Source: Sphingopyxis soli (GTDB taxonomy: Bacteria; Pseudomonadota; Alphaproteobacteria; Sphingomonadales; Sphingomonadaceae). From it: 51,841 nucleotides of DNA. Positions 34,637 to 44,669 of this stretch are shown here, piece after piece. Every line of letters begins with the position of its first letter. Position 1 is the stretch's first letter. The position numbers and the translations under genes were made by a program. Under the pieces are notes generated by a model, which was not told the origin of the DNA, made no database searches, and saw nothing but the letters and a program-made list of their open reading frames with translations. The stretch covers positions 1-51,841 of the forward strand of contig NZ_JAFMTR010000016.1 in the NCBI RefSeq assembly GCF_018682675.1. The letters are read 5' to 3'.

Positions 34637-34936
34637 AAACCAGCGTGCTCCGGACTTGATCCGGAGCCCAGGGTAGAAGCGGCCGACAGGCCGCGCTGAA
34701 GCCGCCCTGGGTTCCTGCTTTCGCAGGAACACAGTAAAGGTTTCGGAGGATACCGCCGGATTTATCCGGGCTGCGTCCCCCGTCTCGCCACTGGTCCTCC
34801 GGGGCGGTGGCGCCTCAGCCCGGACGGGGCGATGCATCGAAATTTCGGGCTGGGAGGGTTCGGCCGGGGCTTGCCCCGGTGGGTCCCGCAAGCCGTGCGG
34901 AATGGTCCGCCCGGCCTCTGTTTAGGAGTATGGATC
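34637..34936. other. Repeat-bearing spacer between rpsJ and rplC
   Basis: 300 bases with no convincing gene inside the S10 operon. The first part is the palindromic repeat at 34647-34730. The second part (34740-34920) is G/C-rich with no clear promoter; AGGAG just before rplC is the ribosome site. Confidence 0.6.
34647..34730. repeat. CCGGACTTGATCCGG family repeat inside S10 operon
   Basis: Three nested or tandem inverted repeats: GCTCCGGA/TCCGGAGC (34647-34667), CCCAGGG (34667-34673) with CCCTGGG (34705-34711), and GTTCCTGC/GCAGGAAC (34711-34730). The core CCGGACTTGATCCGG (34650-34664) is identical to 3634-3648. Confidence 0.85.
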
Positions 34937-35710
34937 ATGCGTACTGGCGTGATCGCGAAGAAAATGGGGATGACCCGCCTGTTTCAGGACGACGGCCGCC
35001 ACGTGCCCGTCACCGTCCTGAGCCTCGAAGGCTGTCAGGTCGTCTCCGTGCGCGATAAGGAACGCGACGGCTATGTGGCCGTTCAACTGGGTGCCGGCTC
35101 GGCCAAGGCGAAGAACGTCGCCAAGCCGCAGCGTGGCGCCTATGGCAAGGCCGAGGTCGAGCCCAAGGCGAAGCTCGTCGAATTCCGCGTCGCCGACGAC
35201 GCGACGCTCGACGTCGGCGCCGAACTGTCGGCCGACCATTTCGTCGCCGGCCAGATCGTCGACATCCAGGGCGTGACCCAGGGCAAGGGCTTTGCGGGTG
35301 CGATGAAGCGCTGGGGTTTCGGCGGTATGCGCGCGACCCACGGCGTCTCGATCAGCCACCGTGCGCATGGTTCGACCGGTAACCGCCAGGATCCGGGCCG
35401 CGTCTTCAAGAACAAGAAGATGGCCGGCCACATGGGCGCCCGCAACCGCACCCAGCAGAATCTCGAAATCGTCCGCACCGACGCCGAGCGCGGCCTTCTC
35501 TTCGTCAAGGGCTCGGTCCCTGGCTCGAAGGGCGGCTGGCTGCTCGTCCGCGATGCGGTGAAGCTGCCGCGTCACCCCGAGGCCCCCTATCCGGCGGGCA
35601 TCAAGAGCGCGGCCAACACCAACGAAGCCCCGGCTGACGCGCCGGTCGAAACGCCGGTCGAAGAAACCGTCGTCGACACCGCGGCCACCGACGGCGCACA
35701 GGAGTCCTGA
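34937..35710 (+). CDS. rplC: 50S ribosomal protein L3
   Basis: A 257-residue assembly initiator protein near the peptidyl transferase centre. [28 protein letters not shown] and [29 protein letters not shown] are conserved. Compared with about 209 residues in E. coli there is a C-terminal extension of some 40 residues rich in Ala, Pro, Glu and Asp ([15 protein letters not shown]), probably disordered. AGGAG precedes ATG 34937; an earlier overlapping ATG at 34930 is out of frame. Confidence 0.97.
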   Translation: MRTGVIAKKMGMTRLFQDDGRHVPVTVLSLEGCQVVSVRDKERDGYVAVQLGAGSAKAKNVAKPQRGAYGKAEVEPKAKLVEFRVADDATLDVGAELSADHFVAGQIVDIQGVTQGKGFAGAMKRWGFGGMRATHGVSISHRAHGSTGNRQDPGRVFKNKKMAGHMGARNRTQQNLEIVRTDAERGLLFVKGSVPGSKGGWLLVRDAVKLPRHPEAPYPAGIKSAANTNEAPADAPVETPVEETVVDTAATDGAQES

Positions 35711-35712
35711 TC

Positions 35713-36339
35713 ATGAAGGTCAAGGTTCAGACCCTCGATGGCAAGGCTGGCGCCGACATCGACCTTAACGACGACGTCTTCGGCGTCGACGCGCGCGCAG
35801 ACATCCTGCACCGCGTCGTTGCCTGGCAGCTCGAAAAGCGCCGCGGCCCCGCCCGCGCCGCCCGCGAGCGCAGCGACGTCGCCCGCACCGGCAAGAAGTT
35901 CGGTCGCCAGAAGGGCGGCGGTACGGCTCGTCACGGCGACCGCAAGGCGCCGATCTTCATCGGCGGCGGCAAGGCGCATGGCCCGCGTGCCCGCACCTTC
36001 GGCCACTCGCTGAACAAGAAGATCCGCACCCTCGGCCTGAAGATGGCTTTGAGCGACAAGGCGAAGGGCGGCAAGCTCGTCGTCATCGACACGCTCGAGC
36101 TCAAGGACGCGAAGACCAAGGCGCTCGCCGGCAAGCTCGGCAAGATGGACCTCGGCAACCGCGCGCTCTTCATCGACGGCGATGCGGTGCACGAAAGCTT
36201 CGCAATGGCATCGGCCAACCTGATCGGCATCGATTCGCTGCCGGCCATCGGCGCCAACGTCTATGACATCATCCGTGCCGACACGCTGGTCCTGACCCGC
36301 GCGGCGGTCGAAAAGCTGGAGGCCCGCTGCAATGGCTAA
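35713..36339 (+). CDS. rplD: 50S ribosomal protein L4
   Basis: A 208-residue protein that lines the exit tunnel and, in E. coli, autoregulates the S10 operon. Conserved tunnel-loop sequence [32 protein letters not shown] is present. Its ATG lies two bases after the rplC stop, with AGGAG inside the rplC end. The end overlaps rplW by eight bases. Confidence 0.97.
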   Translation: MKVKVQTLDGKAGADIDLNDDVFGVDARADILHRVVAWQLEKRRGPARAARERSDVARTGKKFGRQKGGGTARHGDRKAPIFIGGGKAHGPRARTFGHSLNKKIRTLGLKMALSDKAKGGKLVVIDTLELKDAKTKALAGKLGKMDLGNRALFIDGDAVHESFAMASANLIGIDSLPAIGANVYDIIRADTLVLTRAAVEKLEARCNG

Positions 36340-36640
36340 GGCAAAGACCATCGACGCGCGTCACTACGACGTGATCCTCGCTCCGGTGATCACCGAGAAG
36401 TCGACGCTGCTCGGCGAAAACAACGCCGTGGTGTTCAAGGTCGCGGACGACGCGACCAAGCCCGCGATCAAGGCCGCCGTCGAGGCGCTGTTCGATGTCA
36501 AGGTGCTGAGCGTCAACACGCTCGTCACCAAGGGCAAGACCAAGCGCTGGAAGGGCAAGCCCTACACCCGCAGCGACGTGAAGAAGGCGATCGTTCGCCT
36601 GGCCGAAGGCCAGTCGATCGACGTCACCACGGGCGTCTGA
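36332..36640 (+). CDS. rplW: 50S ribosomal protein L23
   Basis: A 102-residue tunnel-exit protein that docks SRP and trigger factor. [29 protein letters not shown] and the basic [30 protein letters not shown] fit the family. The ATG overlaps the rplD end by eight bases (ATGGCTAA). Confidence 0.97.
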   Translation: MAKAKTIDARHYDVILAPVITEKSTLLGENNAVVFKVADDATKPAIKAAVEALFDVKVLSVNTLVTKGKTKRWKGKPYTRSDVKKAIVRLAEGQSIDVTTGV

Positions 36641-36662
36641 GCGGCTCGGGAAGGCAGAGAAA

Positions 36663-37499
36663 ATGGCACTCAAACATTATAATCCGACCAGCCCCGCGCA
36701 GCGCGGCCTGATCCTCGTCGACAAGTCGTCGCTGTGGAAGGGCAAGCCCGTCAAGGCGCTGACCGAAGGCAAGCGCAAGACCGGTGGCCGCAACAACAAG
36801 GGCCATGTGACCTCGCGCGGCATCGCCGGCGGCCACAAGCAGAAGTACCGCTTCATCGACTTCAAGCGTCGCAAGTGGGACATGCCGGCCACCGTCGAGC
36901 GTCTGGAATATGACCCCAACCGCACGGCGTTCATCGCGCTCGTGAAATATGAGGACGGCGAACTCGCCTACATCCTCGCGCCGCAGCGTCTGGCTGTCGG
37001 CGACACGATCGTCGCGGGCAAGAAGACCGACGTGAAGCCGGGCAATGCGATGGAATTGTCGCAGATGCCGGTCGGCACGATCGTCCACAATATCGAGATG
37101 AAGCCGGGCAAGGGCGGCCAGATCGCCCGTTCGGCCGGCACCTATGCCCAGGTCGTCGGCCGTGACCGCGGTCTCGTCATCGTGCGTCTCGGCTCGGGCG
37201 AACAGCGCTACATCCGCGGCGAGTGCATGGGCACGGTCGGCGCGGTGTCGAACCCCGACAACCAGAACACCAACCTGGGCAAGGCCGGCCGTGGCCGCTG
37301 GCTCGGCAAGCGTCCGCTGACTCGCGGTGTCGCGAAGAACCCGGTCGACCACCCGCACGGCGGTGGTGAAGGCCGCACCTCGGGTGGCCGTCATCCGGTG
37401 ACCCCGTGGGGCAAGCCGACCAAGGGCGCTCGTACCCGTCACAACAAGTCGACCGACAAGATGATCATCCGGTCGCGTCACGCGAAGAAGAAGAGGTAA
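36663..37499 (+). CDS. rplB: 50S ribosomal protein L2
   Basis: A 278-residue core protein next to the peptidyl transferase centre. [27 protein letters not shown]-like [23 protein letters not shown] and the functional histidine loop [28 protein letters not shown] are conserved. AAGG precedes the ATG. Confidence 0.98.
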   Translation: MALKHYNPTSPAQRGLILVDKSSLWKGKPVKALTEGKRKTGGRNNKGHVTSRGIAGGHKQKYRFIDFKRRKWDMPATVERLEYDPNRTAFIALVKYEDGELAYILAPQRLAVGDTIVAGKKTDVKPGNAMELSQMPVGTIVHNIEMKPGKGGQIARSAGTYAQVVGRDRGLVIVRLGSGEQRYIRGECMGTVGAVSNPDNQNTNLGKAGRGRWLGKRPLTRGVAKNPVDHPHGGGEGRTSGGRHPVTPWGKPTKGARTRHNKSTDKMIIRSRHAKKKR

Positions 37500-37502
37500 G
37501 CC

Positions 37503-37778
37503 ATGGCTCGCTCGGTCTGGAAGGGTCCGTTCGTCGACCTTCATCTCCTCAAGAAAGCCGAAGCGGCTCAGGACGGCGGCAGCTCTGCCCCGATCAAGAC
37601 CTGGTCGCGTCGCTCCACCATCCTGCCGCAGTTCGTCGGGCTGACCTTCAACGTCTACAACGGCCGCAAGTTCGTGCCGGTGTCGGTGAACGAAGACATG
37701 GTCGGCATGAAGCTGGGTGAATTTGCGCCGACGCGCTTCTTCCCCGGCCACGCGGCCGACAAGAAGGGCAAACGCTAA
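37503..37778 (+). CDS. rpsS: 30S ribosomal protein S19
   Basis: A 91-residue protein of the 30S head that contacts S13. [20 protein letters not shown] and [26 protein letters not shown] are typical. It starts three bases after rplB and shares one base with rplV (TAATG). Confidence 0.97.
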   Translation: MARSVWKGPFVDLHLLKKAEAAQDGGSSAPIKTWSRRSTILPQFVGLTFNVYNGRKFVPVSVNEDMVGMKLGEFAPTRFFPGHAADKKGKR

Positions 37779-38158
37779 TGGGCAAGGAAAAGTCCCCCCG
37801 CCGCGTTGCGGACAATGAGGCTCTCTCGGTCGGCACGCAGATTCGCGGCTCGGCGCAGAAGCTGAACCTCGTTGCCGCGCTGATCCGCGGTCGCAAGGTC
37901 GAAGACGCGATGAACGTCCTCGCTTTCTCCAAGAAGGCGATGGCCGTCGACGTGCGCAAGGTTCTCGCCAGCGCCGTCGCCAACGCGGAAAACAACCACA
38001 ACCTCGACGTTGACGCGCTGGTCGTCAAGGAAGCGAGCGTGGGCAAGTCGATCTCGATGAAGCGCTGGCACGCTCGCGGCCGCGGCAAGTCGACCCGGAT
38101 CGTGAAGCCCTTCAGCCGCATCCGCATCGTCGTCCGCGAACAGGAAGAAGAGGCGTAA
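37778..38158 (+). CDS. rplV: 50S ribosomal protein L22
   Basis: A 126-residue protein with a beta-hairpin in the exit tunnel. [30 protein letters not shown] and [25 protein letters not shown] are family sequences; macrolide-resistance changes map to the latter loop elsewhere. The ATG overlaps the rpsS stop by one base. Confidence 0.97.
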   Translation: MGKEKSPRRVADNEALSVGTQIRGSAQKLNLVAALIRGRKVEDAMNVLAFSKKAMAVDVRKVLASAVANAENNHNLDVDALVVKEASVGKSISMKRWHARGRGKSTRIVKPFSRIRIVVREQEEEA

Positions 38159-38159
38159 G

Positions 38160-38867
38160 ATGGGCCAGAAGAGCAATCCGATCGGCCTGCGCCTGCAGGT
38201 CAACCGCACCTGGGACAGCCGCTGGTTCGCCGAAGGCCAGGACTATGGCCGCATGCTTGTCGAGGATCTGAAGATCCGCAAGTTCGTGTTCAAGCACCTG
38301 CCGCAGGCCGCGATCTCGAAGGTCGTGATCGAGCGTCCGGCGAAGCTGTGCCGCGTGTCGATCTATGCCGCCCGTCCGGGCGTCATCATCGGCAAGAAGG
38401 GCGCCGACATCGAAAAGCTGCGCAAGCAGCTCGGCGAGATGACGGGCAGCGACGTGTCGCTGAACATCGTCGAGATCCGCAAGCCCGAAGTCGACGCCAA
38501 GCTCGTCGCACAGGGCATTGCCGACCAGCTCGAACGCCGTGTCGCCTTCCGCCGTGCCATGAAGCGCGCGGTGCAGTCGGCGATGCGTCTGGGCGCCGAA
38601 GGCATCCGCATCAACTGCGCCGGCCGTCTGGGCGGCGCGGAAATCGCGCGCACCGAATGGTATCGCGAGGGCCGCGTGCCGTTGCACACGCTGCGCGCGA
38701 ACGTCGACTATGCCGAGGCCGAAGCGCACACCGCTTATGGCGTCTGCGGCATCAAGGTGTGGATCTTCAAGGGCGAGATCCTGGGCCACGACCCGATGGC
38801 GACCGACCGTCTGATGCTCGACGCGCAGACGACCGGTGTCCGTCCGGCCCGCGATGATCGCCGCTAA
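38160..38867 (+). CDS. rpsC: 30S ribosomal protein S3
   Basis: A 235-residue protein at the mRNA entry channel. [26 protein letters not shown], the KH domain loop [20 protein letters not shown] and the helicase-related basic C-terminal half ([29 protein letters not shown]) are clear. It starts one base after rplV. Confidence 0.98.
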   Translation: MGQKSNPIGLRLQVNRTWDSRWFAEGQDYGRMLVEDLKIRKFVFKHLPQAAISKVVIERPAKLCRVSIYAARPGVIIGKKGADIEKLRKQLGEMTGSDVSLNIVEIRKPEVDAKLVAQGIADQLERRVAFRRAMKRAVQSAMRLGAEGIRINCAGRLGGAEIARTEWYREGRVPLHTLRANVDYAEAEAHTAYGVCGIKVWIFKGEILGHDPMATDRLMLDAQTTGVRPARDDRR

Positions 38868-38878
38868 GGAACGCTGAC

Positions 38879-39310
38879 ATGCTGCAACCGAAAAAAACCA
38901 AGTTCCGCAAGGCGTTCAAGGGCCGCATCCACGGCCTCGCCAAGGGCGGTACCGACCTCAACTTCGGCTCCTATGGCCTGAAGGCGATGGAACCCGAGCG
39001 CATCACCGCGCGCCAGATCGAAGCGGCCCGCCGCGCGATCAGCCGTGCGATCAAGCGTCAGGGTCGCCTCTGGATCCGCGTGTTCCCCGACGTCCCGGTG
39101 TCGTCGAAGCCCGCCGAAGTCCGTATGGGTAAGGGCAAGGGTTCGCCCGAATATTGGGCCGCCCGCGTCAAGCCCGGCCGCATCCTGTTCGAACTCGACG
39201 GCGTTCCCGGCCCCGTGGCCGCGCTGGCGTTCGAACGCGCGGCGATGAAGCTGCCGATCAAGACGAAGGTCGTTGCCCGCCTCGGCGACACCTCGCATCT
39301 GGAGGGTTGA
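38879..39310 (+). CDS. rplP: 50S ribosomal protein L16
   Basis: A 143-residue protein at the A-site tRNA channel. [36 protein letters not shown] and [29 protein letters not shown] are conserved. AAGGA precedes the ATG within the rpsC-rplP gap. Confidence 0.97.
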   Translation: MLQPKKTKFRKAFKGRIHGLAKGGTDLNFGSYGLKAMEPERITARQIEAARRAISRAIKRQGRLWIRVFPDVPVSSKPAEVRMGKGKGSPEYWAARVKPGRILFELDGVPGPVAALAFERAAMKLPIKTKVVARLGDTSHLEG

Positions 39311-39315
39311 GGGCC

Positions 39316-39519
39316 ATGGCCAAGACCGAAGATCTGACCAAGAAGACCGACGACCAGCTCGCCGAACAGCTTGGCGAACTGAAGCGCGAGGCGTTCAACC
39401 TCCGTTTCCAGGCCGCCACCGGCCAGCTGGAAAAGGCGTCGCGGGTCAAGGAAGTGCGCCGCACGATCGCGCGCATCAAGACCGAGCAGACCGGGCGCGC
39501 GCGCTCGGCTGCGAAATAA
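39316..39519 (+). CDS. rpmC: 50S ribosomal protein L29
   Basis: A 67-residue two-helix protein at the tunnel exit: [52 protein letters not shown] longer frame begins at 39154 inside rplP, but only the part from ATG 39316 (GGAGGG upstream) is L29. Confidence 0.96.
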   Translation: MAKTEDLTKKTDDQLAEQLGELKREAFNLRFQAATGQLEKASRVKEVRRTIARIKTEQTGRARSAAK

Positions 39520-39531
39520 GGAGACCAACCC

Positions 39532-39807
39532 ATGCCGAAGCGCATTCTGACCGGCACGGTGGTGTCCGACAAGGGCGACAAGACCGTCGTGGTGAAGGTG
39601 GAGCGGAAGGTCAAGCACCCGCTCTACGGCAAGATCATCCGCCGTTCGAAGAAGTATCACGCCCACGATGAGGACAACAGCTTCAAGGCTGGCGAAACCG
39701 TCCGCATCGAGGAAACGCGTCCGATCTCGAAGCTGAAGACCTGGAAGGTCCTCGACAAGGTCGAGGTGTCTACCAAGGCGAAGAAAGCCGACGAGATCGA
39801 CGCATAA
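39532..39807 (+). CDS. rpsQ: 30S ribosomal protein S17
   Basis: A 91-residue OB-fold protein of 16S rRNA assembly. [46 protein letters not shown] is the family core, then [26 protein letters not shown] precedes the ATG. The C-terminal [14 protein letters not shown] is slightly longer than in E. coli. Confidence 0.97.
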   Translation: MPKRILTGTVVSDKGDKTVVVKVERKVKHPLYGKIIRRSKKYHAHDEDNSFKAGETVRIEETRPISKLKTWKVLDKVEVSTKAKKADEIDA

Positions 39808-39871
39808 GCGCGAAGGGTTTCACGGAACCGCCGGGATGGCCCGGTAGGCCAGAGAAGAAGGAAATGCATCG

Positions 39872-40240
39872 ATGATCCAGATGCAGTCACAATTGGAAGT
39901 CGCCGACAACAGCGGTGCGAAGCGCGTCCAGTGCATCAAGGTGCTGGGCGGCTCGAAGCGTCGCACGGCCGGCGTGGGCGACGTGATCGTCGTCTCGATC
40001 AAGGAAGCGCAGCCGCGCGGCAAGGTGAAGAAGGGTGACGTCCATCGCGCCGTCATCGTCCGCACCGCGAAGGACGTTCGCCGCGCCGATGGGTCGGTGA
40101 TCCGTTTCGACAGCAACGCCGCCGTGCTCGTCAACAAGAACGAGGAGCCCATCGGCACGCGCATCTTCGGCCCCGTCGTCCGCGAACTGCGCGGCCGTGG
40201 CTATATGAAGATCATCAGCCTGGCGCCGGAGGTGCTCTAG
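39872..40240 (+). CDS. rplN: 50S ribosomal protein L14
   Basis: A 122-residue protein at the subunit interface. [39 protein letters not shown] and [28 protein letters not shown] are nearly invariant. First gene of the classical spc group; the 64-base gap after rpsQ has a strong AAGGA ribosome site and could carry the L24/S8-type control region, though no clear structure was seen. Confidence 0.98.
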   Translation: MIQMQSQLEVADNSGAKRVQCIKVLGGSKRRTAGVGDVIVVSIKEAQPRGKVKKGDVHRAVIVRTAKDVRRADGSVIRFDSNAAVLVNKNEEPIGTRIFGPVVRELRGRGYMKIISLAPEVL

Positions 40241-40243
40241 ACC

Positions 40244-40561
40244 ATGGCGAACAAGATCAAGAAGGGTGACACCGTCGTCGTCCTGTCCGGCAAGGACAAG
40301 GGCAAGACCGGCGAAGTGACGCAGGCGCTGCCGAAGGATGGCAAGGTCGTCGTCGCGGGCGTGAACGTCATCACCCGCCACCGCAAGCCGACCCAGCAGA
40401 ACCCGCAGGGCGGTCTCGAGCGCAAGGAAGCGCCGCTCTTCGCGAGCAAGGTCGCGCTGGCCGATCCGAAGACCGGCAAGCCGACGCGCGTCCGCTTTGA
40501 AACCAAGGACGGCAAGAAGGTCCGCGTGGCCGTGAAGTCCGGGGAGACGATCAATGGCTGA
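40244..40561 (+). CDS. rplX: 50S ribosomal protein L24
   Basis: A 105-residue KOW-domain assembly initiator: [43 protein letters not shown]. Three bases separate it from rplN, and it overlaps rplE by eight bases. Confidence 0.97.
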   Translation: MANKIKKGDTVVVLSGKDKGKTGEVTQALPKDGKVVVAGVNVITRHRKPTQQNPQGGLERKEAPLFASKVALADPKTGKPTRVRFETKDGKKVRVAVKSGETING

Positions 40562-41132
40562 TGCTTACACCCCGCGTATGCGCAAGCTCTATGACGACAA
40601 GATCGTCAAGGCGATGACCGAGAAGTTCGGTTACAAGAATGCGATGGAAGTGCCGAAGATCGAGAAGATCACGCTCAACATGGGCGTCGGCGAAGCCACG
40701 CAGGACAAGAAGAAGGTCGAAGCGGCCGCTGCCGAGATGGAACTCATCGCCGGCCAGAAGCCCGTCGTGACCCGCGCGAAGAAGTCGATCGCCCAGTTCA
40801 AGCTGCGCGAAGGCATGCCGATCGGTTGCAAGGTCACCCTGCGCCGCGAACGCATGTACGAATTCCTCGATCGCCTGATCACGATCGCCATGCCGCGCAT
40901 CCGCGACTTCCGCGGCGTGTCGGCCAAGAGCTTCGACGGTCGTGGCAACTATGCCATGGGCCTGAAAGAGCAGATCATCTTCCCCGAGATCAACTATGAC
41001 CGCATCGACACGGTGCGCGGCATGGACGTGATCGTCACCACCACCGCTCGCACCGACGAAGAGGCCCGCGAACTGCTCAGGCTGTTCGGCTTCCCCTTCC
41101 CGATCGAAGCGCAGGAAAAGGAAGCCGCCTGA
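40554..41132 (+). CDS. rplE: 50S ribosomal protein L5
   Basis: A 192-residue 5S rRNA-binding protein of the central protuberance. [38 protein letters not shown] and [37 protein letters not shown] are conserved. The ATG overlaps the rplX end (ATGGCTGA). Confidence 0.98.
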   Translation: MADAYTPRMRKLYDDKIVKAMTEKFGYKNAMEVPKIEKITLNMGVGEATQDKKKVEAAAAEMELIAGQKPVVTRAKKSIAQFKLREGMPIGCKVTLRRERMYEFLDRLITIAMPRIRDFRGVSAKSFDGRGNYAMGLKEQIIFPEINYDRIDTVRGMDVIVTTTARTDEEARELLRLFGFPFPIEAQEKEAA

Positions 41133-41184
41133 GTCCCGCAAGGGACCAGGCAGGCTCTTTCAAGAAGGAAAGAGAACTTAAGTC

Positions 41185-41490
41185 ATGGCGAAACTGAGTT
41201 CGGTGAACAAGAATGAGCGTCGCAAGAAGCTGGTGAAGAAATACGCCGGCCGTTATGCGAAGCTGAAGGCGATTGCGGCCGACACCTCGCTCGACGATGG
41301 CGAGCGTTTGATCGCGCGCCTCAAGATGGCGGAAATTCCGCGCAACGGCAACCCGACCCGCATCCGCAACCGGTGCGAGCTGACGGGCCGTCCGCGTGCC
41401 TATTACCGTAAATTCCGGCTGTGCCGCGTGCAGCTCCGCGATCTGGCCAACAAGGGCCTGATTCCCGGTGTTGTGAAGTCGAGCTGGTAA
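41185..41490 (+). CDS. rpsN: 30S ribosomal protein S14 (zinc-independent type)
   Basis: A 101-residue long-form S14: [31 protein letters not shown], then [27 protein letters not shown]. It lacks the CxxC...CxxC pattern of the short zinc form. AAGGAAAGAGA precedes the ATG. Confidence 0.97.
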   Translation: MAKLSSVNKNERRKKLVKKYAGRYAKLKAIAADTSLDDGERLIARLKMAEIPRNGNPTRIRNRCELTGRPRAYYRKFRLCRVQLRDLANKGLIPGVVKSSW

Positions 41491-41501
41491 GGGACTAGAA
41501 G

Positions 41502-41906
41502 ATGGCAATGACCGATCCCCTGGGTGATATGCTCACCCGCATCCGCAACGGCCAGCAGGCGAAGAAGGACAGCGTCCTGACGCCCGCCTCGACCCTGCGC
41601 GTCCGCGTTCTCGATGTTCTCCAGCGCGAAGGCTATATCCGCGGTTACAGCGAAGAATCGCTGGGCGCGAAGGGTCAGCACAAGGGCATTCGCATCGAGC
41701 TTAAATATTTCGAAGGCCAGCCGGCGATCCGCCACGTGGCCCGCGTCTCGAAGCCGGGCCGCCGCGTCTATTCGGGGTCGAAGGACCTTCCGATCGTGCG
41801 CAACGGCCTGGGCATCACCATCGTGTCGACCCCGCGCGGCGTTCTTTCGGACGCCGAGGCTCGCGAACATAATGTCGGCGGCGAAGTGCTGGCGGAGGTG
41901 TTCTGA
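41502..41906 (+). CDS. rpsH: 30S ribosomal protein S8
   Basis: A 134-residue central-domain assembly protein. [28 protein letters not shown] and [33 protein letters not shown] are typical. In E. coli S8 represses the spc operon. ATG 41502 (MAMTDPL) is taken; ATG 41508 would also suit. The stop overlaps rplF by one base. Confidence 0.97.
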   Translation: MAMTDPLGDMLTRIRNGQQAKKDSVLTPASTLRVRVLDVLQREGYIRGYSEESLGAKGQHKGIRIELKYFEGQPAIRHVARVSKPGRRVYSGSKDLPIVRNGLGITIVSTPRGVLSDAEAREHNVGGEVLAEVF

Positions 41907-42439
41907 TGTCTCGCATTGGTAAAAAGGCAGTGGCGATCCCCAGCGGCGTGACCGCGGCGATCGACGGCGGCCAGCTGTCGGTGAAGGGCCCGAAGGGCAC
42001 CCTCGCGATGACGCTCTCCGACAACATCAAATATGAGGTCGGTGAAGGCAGCATCTCGGTGCAGCCCGCGAACGACACGCGCGAGGCGCGCGCCTTCTGG
42101 GGTATGCAGCGCACGCTGGTGCAGAACCTGATCACGGGCGTGACCGAGGGCTTCACCAAGGTGCTCGAAATCACCGGTGTCGGCTATCGCGCCAACTCGC
42201 AGGGCAAGACCTTGAAGCTGCAGCTCGGCTACAGCCACGATGTCGATTTCGCGGTGCCCGAAGGCATCGAGATCAAGACGCCGGACAACACGACGATCGA
42301 GATCAGCGGTATCGACAAGCAGAAGGTCGGTCAGGTTGCAGCGGAAATCCGCCGCTGGCGCAAGCCGGAGCCCTATAAGGGCAAGGGCATCAAGTATCGC
42401 GGCGAGTACATCTTCCGCAAAGAAGGCAAGAAGAAGTAA
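41906..42439 (+). CDS. rplF: 50S ribosomal protein L6
   Basis: A 177-residue protein near the factor-binding site. [33 protein letters not shown] and the C-terminal block [29 protein letters not shown] are conserved. The ATG overlaps the rpsH stop (TGATG). Confidence 0.98.
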   Translation: MSRIGKKAVAIPSGVTAAIDGGQLSVKGPKGTLAMTLSDNIKYEVGEGSISVQPANDTREARAFWGMQRTLVQNLITGVTEGFTKVLEITGVGYRANSQGKTLKLQLGYSHDVDFAVPEGIEIKTPDNTTIEISGIDKQKVGQVAAEIRRWRKPEPYKGKGIKYRGEYIFRKEGKKK

Positions 42440-42442
42440 GCC

Positions 42443-42796
42443 ATGGCACATCTTACCACTTTCGAAAAACGCCGCCAACGCGTGCGTACCGCCCTCCGCC
42501 AGCGCGCCGGTGGACGCCCGCGCCTGTCGGTGCATCGCTCGGGCCGTCACATCTATGCGCAGCTCATCGATGACGCCGCCGGCAAGACGCTGGCCGCTGC
42601 CTCGACGCTCGACAAGGATGTCCGTGGCAAGACCGGCGCGACCGCTTCGGCTGCGGCCGATGTCGGCACCCGCCTCGCGGCTGCCGCCAAGAAGGCGGGC
42701 GTGACGCAGGTCGTGTTCGATCGCGGCGGCTTCCTGTTCCACGGGCGCATCAAGGCGCTGGCCGACGCGGCTCGCGAAGGCGGATTGGAGTTCTAA
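42443..42796 (+). CDS. rplR: 50S ribosomal protein L18
   Basis: A 117-residue 5S rRNA-binding protein: [34 protein letters not shown] and [28 protein letters not shown]. It starts three bases after rplF. Confidence 0.97.
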   Translation: MAHLTTFEKRRQRVRTALRQRAGGRPRLSVHRSGRHIYAQLIDDAAGKTLAAASTLDKDVRGKTGATASAAADVGTRLAAAAKKAGVTQVVFDRGGFLFHGRIKALADAAREGGLEF

Positions 42797-42797
42797 T

Positions 42798-43490
42798 ATG
42801 GCTGACGAAATTCAGAACGCCGAAGCGGCGCCCGAAGCGACCGAAAACACCGGCGCTCCGCGCCGTGGCCGGGGTGGCCGCGATGGTGGCCGTGGTGGGC
42901 GTGACGGTGGCCGCGGCCGCCGCGACGACCGCCGCCCGCGCGACGAAGAGGGCGGCGAGGAGCTGATCGAAAAGCTCGTCCACATCAACCGCGTTTCGAA
43001 GACCGTGAAGGGCGGCAAGCGCTTCGGTTTCGCCGCGCTCGTCGTTGTCGGCGACGGCAAGGGGCGCGCCGGTTTCGGTCATGGCAAGGCGCGCGAAGTG
43101 CCCGAAGCCATTTCGAAGGCGACCGCTGCCGCGAAGAAGGCGATGATTCGCGTTCCGCTGCGCGACGGCCGCACGCTGCACCATGATGGCCGCGGCCATT
43201 TCGGCGCGGGCAACGTCACGCTGCGCTCGGCGCCCGCGGGCACCGGCATCATCGCCGGCGGTCCGATGCGCGCCGTGTTCGAATCGCTGGGCGTCGCCGA
43301 TGTGGTGACCAAGTCGGTCGGTACCTCGAACCCCTACAACATGATCCGCGCGACCTTCGAGGCGCTCGGCGAACAGACGAGCCCCAAGTCGGTCGCACAG
43401 CGTCGCGGCAAGAAGGTCTCGGACCTGATCAAGCGTGGCGGCTCGTCCGACCGCGCAGCCGAGGCCGAAGCCGCGGCGGTGACGGAGTAA
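42798..43490 (+). CDS. rpsE: 30S ribosomal protein S5 with RG-rich N-terminal extension
   Basis: A 230-residue protein for decoding accuracy. The core begins at about residue 55 ([51 protein letters not shown]) and is standard. Before it lie about 50 extra residues with an acidic start and a run of RGG/RDGG repeats (28-42), then [14 protein letters not shown]. coli S5 has 167 residues. A low-complexity Arg-Gly tail can bind RNA; its role here is unknown. The ATG lies one base after rplR. Confidence 0.97.
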   Translation: MADEIQNAEAAPEATENTGAPRRGRGGRDGGRGGRDGGRGRRDDRRPRDEEGGEELIEKLVHINRVSKTVKGGKRFGFAALVVVGDGKGRAGFGHGKAREVPEAISKATAAAKKAMIRVPLRDGRTLHHDGRGHFGAGNVTLRSAPAGTGIIAGGPMRAVFESLGVADVVTKSVGTSNPYNMIRATFEALGEQTSPKSVAQRRGKKVSDLIKRGGSSDRAAEAEAAAVTE

Positions 43491-43494
43491 GACG

Positions 43495-43680
43495 ATGGCC
43501 GACAAGAAAATCAAGATCCGCCAGATCGGCTCGCCGATCCGTCGTCCGAAGGACCAGCGCAAGATCCTGACCGGCCTTGGCCTGGGCAAGATGCACCGCG
43601 AGGTCGAACTGGTCGACACCCCGGAAGTGCGCGGCATGATCCGCAAGCTTCCGCACATGGTGGAAATCGTCGAGGGCTAA
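43495..43680 (+). CDS. rpmD: 50S ribosomal protein L30
   Basis: A 61-residue protein: [56 protein letters not shown], the full L30 fold. It follows rpsE after four bases. Confidence 0.97.
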   Translation: MADKKIKIRQIGSPIRRPKDQRKILTGLGLGKMHREVELVDTPEVRGMIRKLPHMVEIVEG

Positions 43681-43686
43681 CCGCAG

Positions 43687-43893
43687 GTGAAGCTCTACCG
43701 CCTGTTGACCGGTCCCGACGACAGCGCCTTTTGCGCGCGGGTCGAGGGACTGCTCAACCGGGGATGGCAGCTTCACGGCAGCCCCTCGATTACCGAAGTC
43801 GGTGGCCGCGGCTATGTCGCCCAGGCCATCGTGATGGAGAAAGCCGGGCCTTATCCCGGTTTTCAGCCGTCGAGTGAAATCGAACCGGACTGA
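43687..43893 (+). CDS. DUF1737 domain protein inserted in the spc operon
   Basis: A 68-residue protein from a GTG start six bases after rpm[36 protein letters not shown], then [10 protein letters not shown]. LLNxGWxLxGxP is the DUF1737 signature. Such small proteins have no known role. Position between rpmD and rplO, a junction that is usually uninterrupted, means it is made with ribosomal proteins, perhaps from translational coupling. The ribosome site is weak (GAGG inside the rpmD end). Confidence 0.85.
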   Translation: MKLYRLLTGPDDSAFCARVEGLLNRGWQLHGSPSITEVGGRGYVAQAIVMEKAGPYPGFQPSSEIEPD

Positions 43894-43940
43894 AATCTTT
43901 CGGTCCACAGCGCGACCACAGCGAAAGCGAGTGCACAGAC

Positions 43941-44465
43941 ATGACGATCAAGCTTAACGAACTCAGCGACAACAAAGGCGCCCGCAAGGGCCGGATGCGC
44001 GTCGGACGCGGCATCGGTTCGGGCAAGGGCAAGACCGCGGGCCGCGGCCAGAAGGGCCAGAAGAGCCGCAGCGGCGTCGCGATCAACGGCTTCGAGGGCG
44101 GCCAGATGCCGCTCCACATGCGCATCCCGAAGCGCGGCTTCAACAACATCTTCGGCAAGGATTTCGCGATCGTGAACCTTGGCCTGGTGCAGAAGCTGGT
44201 CGACGCCAAGAAGCTCGATGCGAAGGCTGTGATCGATCACGCCGCGCTGAAGGCGGCTGGCGTTGCGCGCGGCGGCAAGGACGGCGTTCGTCTCCTCGCC
44301 AAGGGCGAACTTACTGCCAAGCTGACCTTCGCGGTCGCCGGTGCGTCGAAGGGCGCGATCGAGGCGGTCGAAAAGGCCGGCGGCAAGGTCGAGCTTCCCG
44401 AAGTCAAGGAAGCGGCAGCCGAAGGCAAGAAGGCCCAGCGCCGCGCCAAGGCCAAGGCCGAGTAA
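43941..44465 (+). CDS. rplO: 50S ribosomal protein L15
   Basis: A 174-residue late-assembly protein. [43 protein letters not shown] and [20 protein letters not shown] are conserved. The C-terminus carries about 25 extra basic, Ala-rich residues ([17 protein letters not shown]). The Shine-Dalgarno is weak. A hairpin follows the gene. Confidence 0.97.
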   Translation: MTIKLNELSDNKGARKGRMRVGRGIGSGKGKTAGRGQKGQKSRSGVAINGFEGGQMPLHMRIPKRGFNNIFGKDFAIVNLGLVQKLVDAKKLDAKAVIDHAALKAAGVARGGKDGVRLLAKGELTAKLTFAVAGASKGAIEAVEKAGGKVELPEVKEAAAEGKKAQRRAKAKAE

Positions 44466-44475
44466 GAATTTGCGA

Positions 44476-44501
44476 AGGGGCGGTTCGGAAGGACCGCCCC
44501 T
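44476..44501 (+). terminator. Hairpin after rplO
   Basis: AGGGGCGGT (44476-44484) and ACCGCCCCT (44493-44501) form a 9-bp stem with an eight-base loop. No T-tract follows; with the 204-base gap before secY it may partly uncouple secY-adk from the ribosomal protein genes. Confidence 0.45.
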
Positions 44502-44669
44502 CGTCACATCACGAGATTGATTGTCCGTTCCATGCGAACGGATGATGCAGCCGGTATCGACGAGCTGCATCGCAAAATGGGCCTTTCCCCTTGCGCTTCG
44601 TGACCTCCGAACGCACATAGGCGCCGGGTCGCGGGGGGCGCGGTCCGGATATTCCTGAGGAAGACACCC

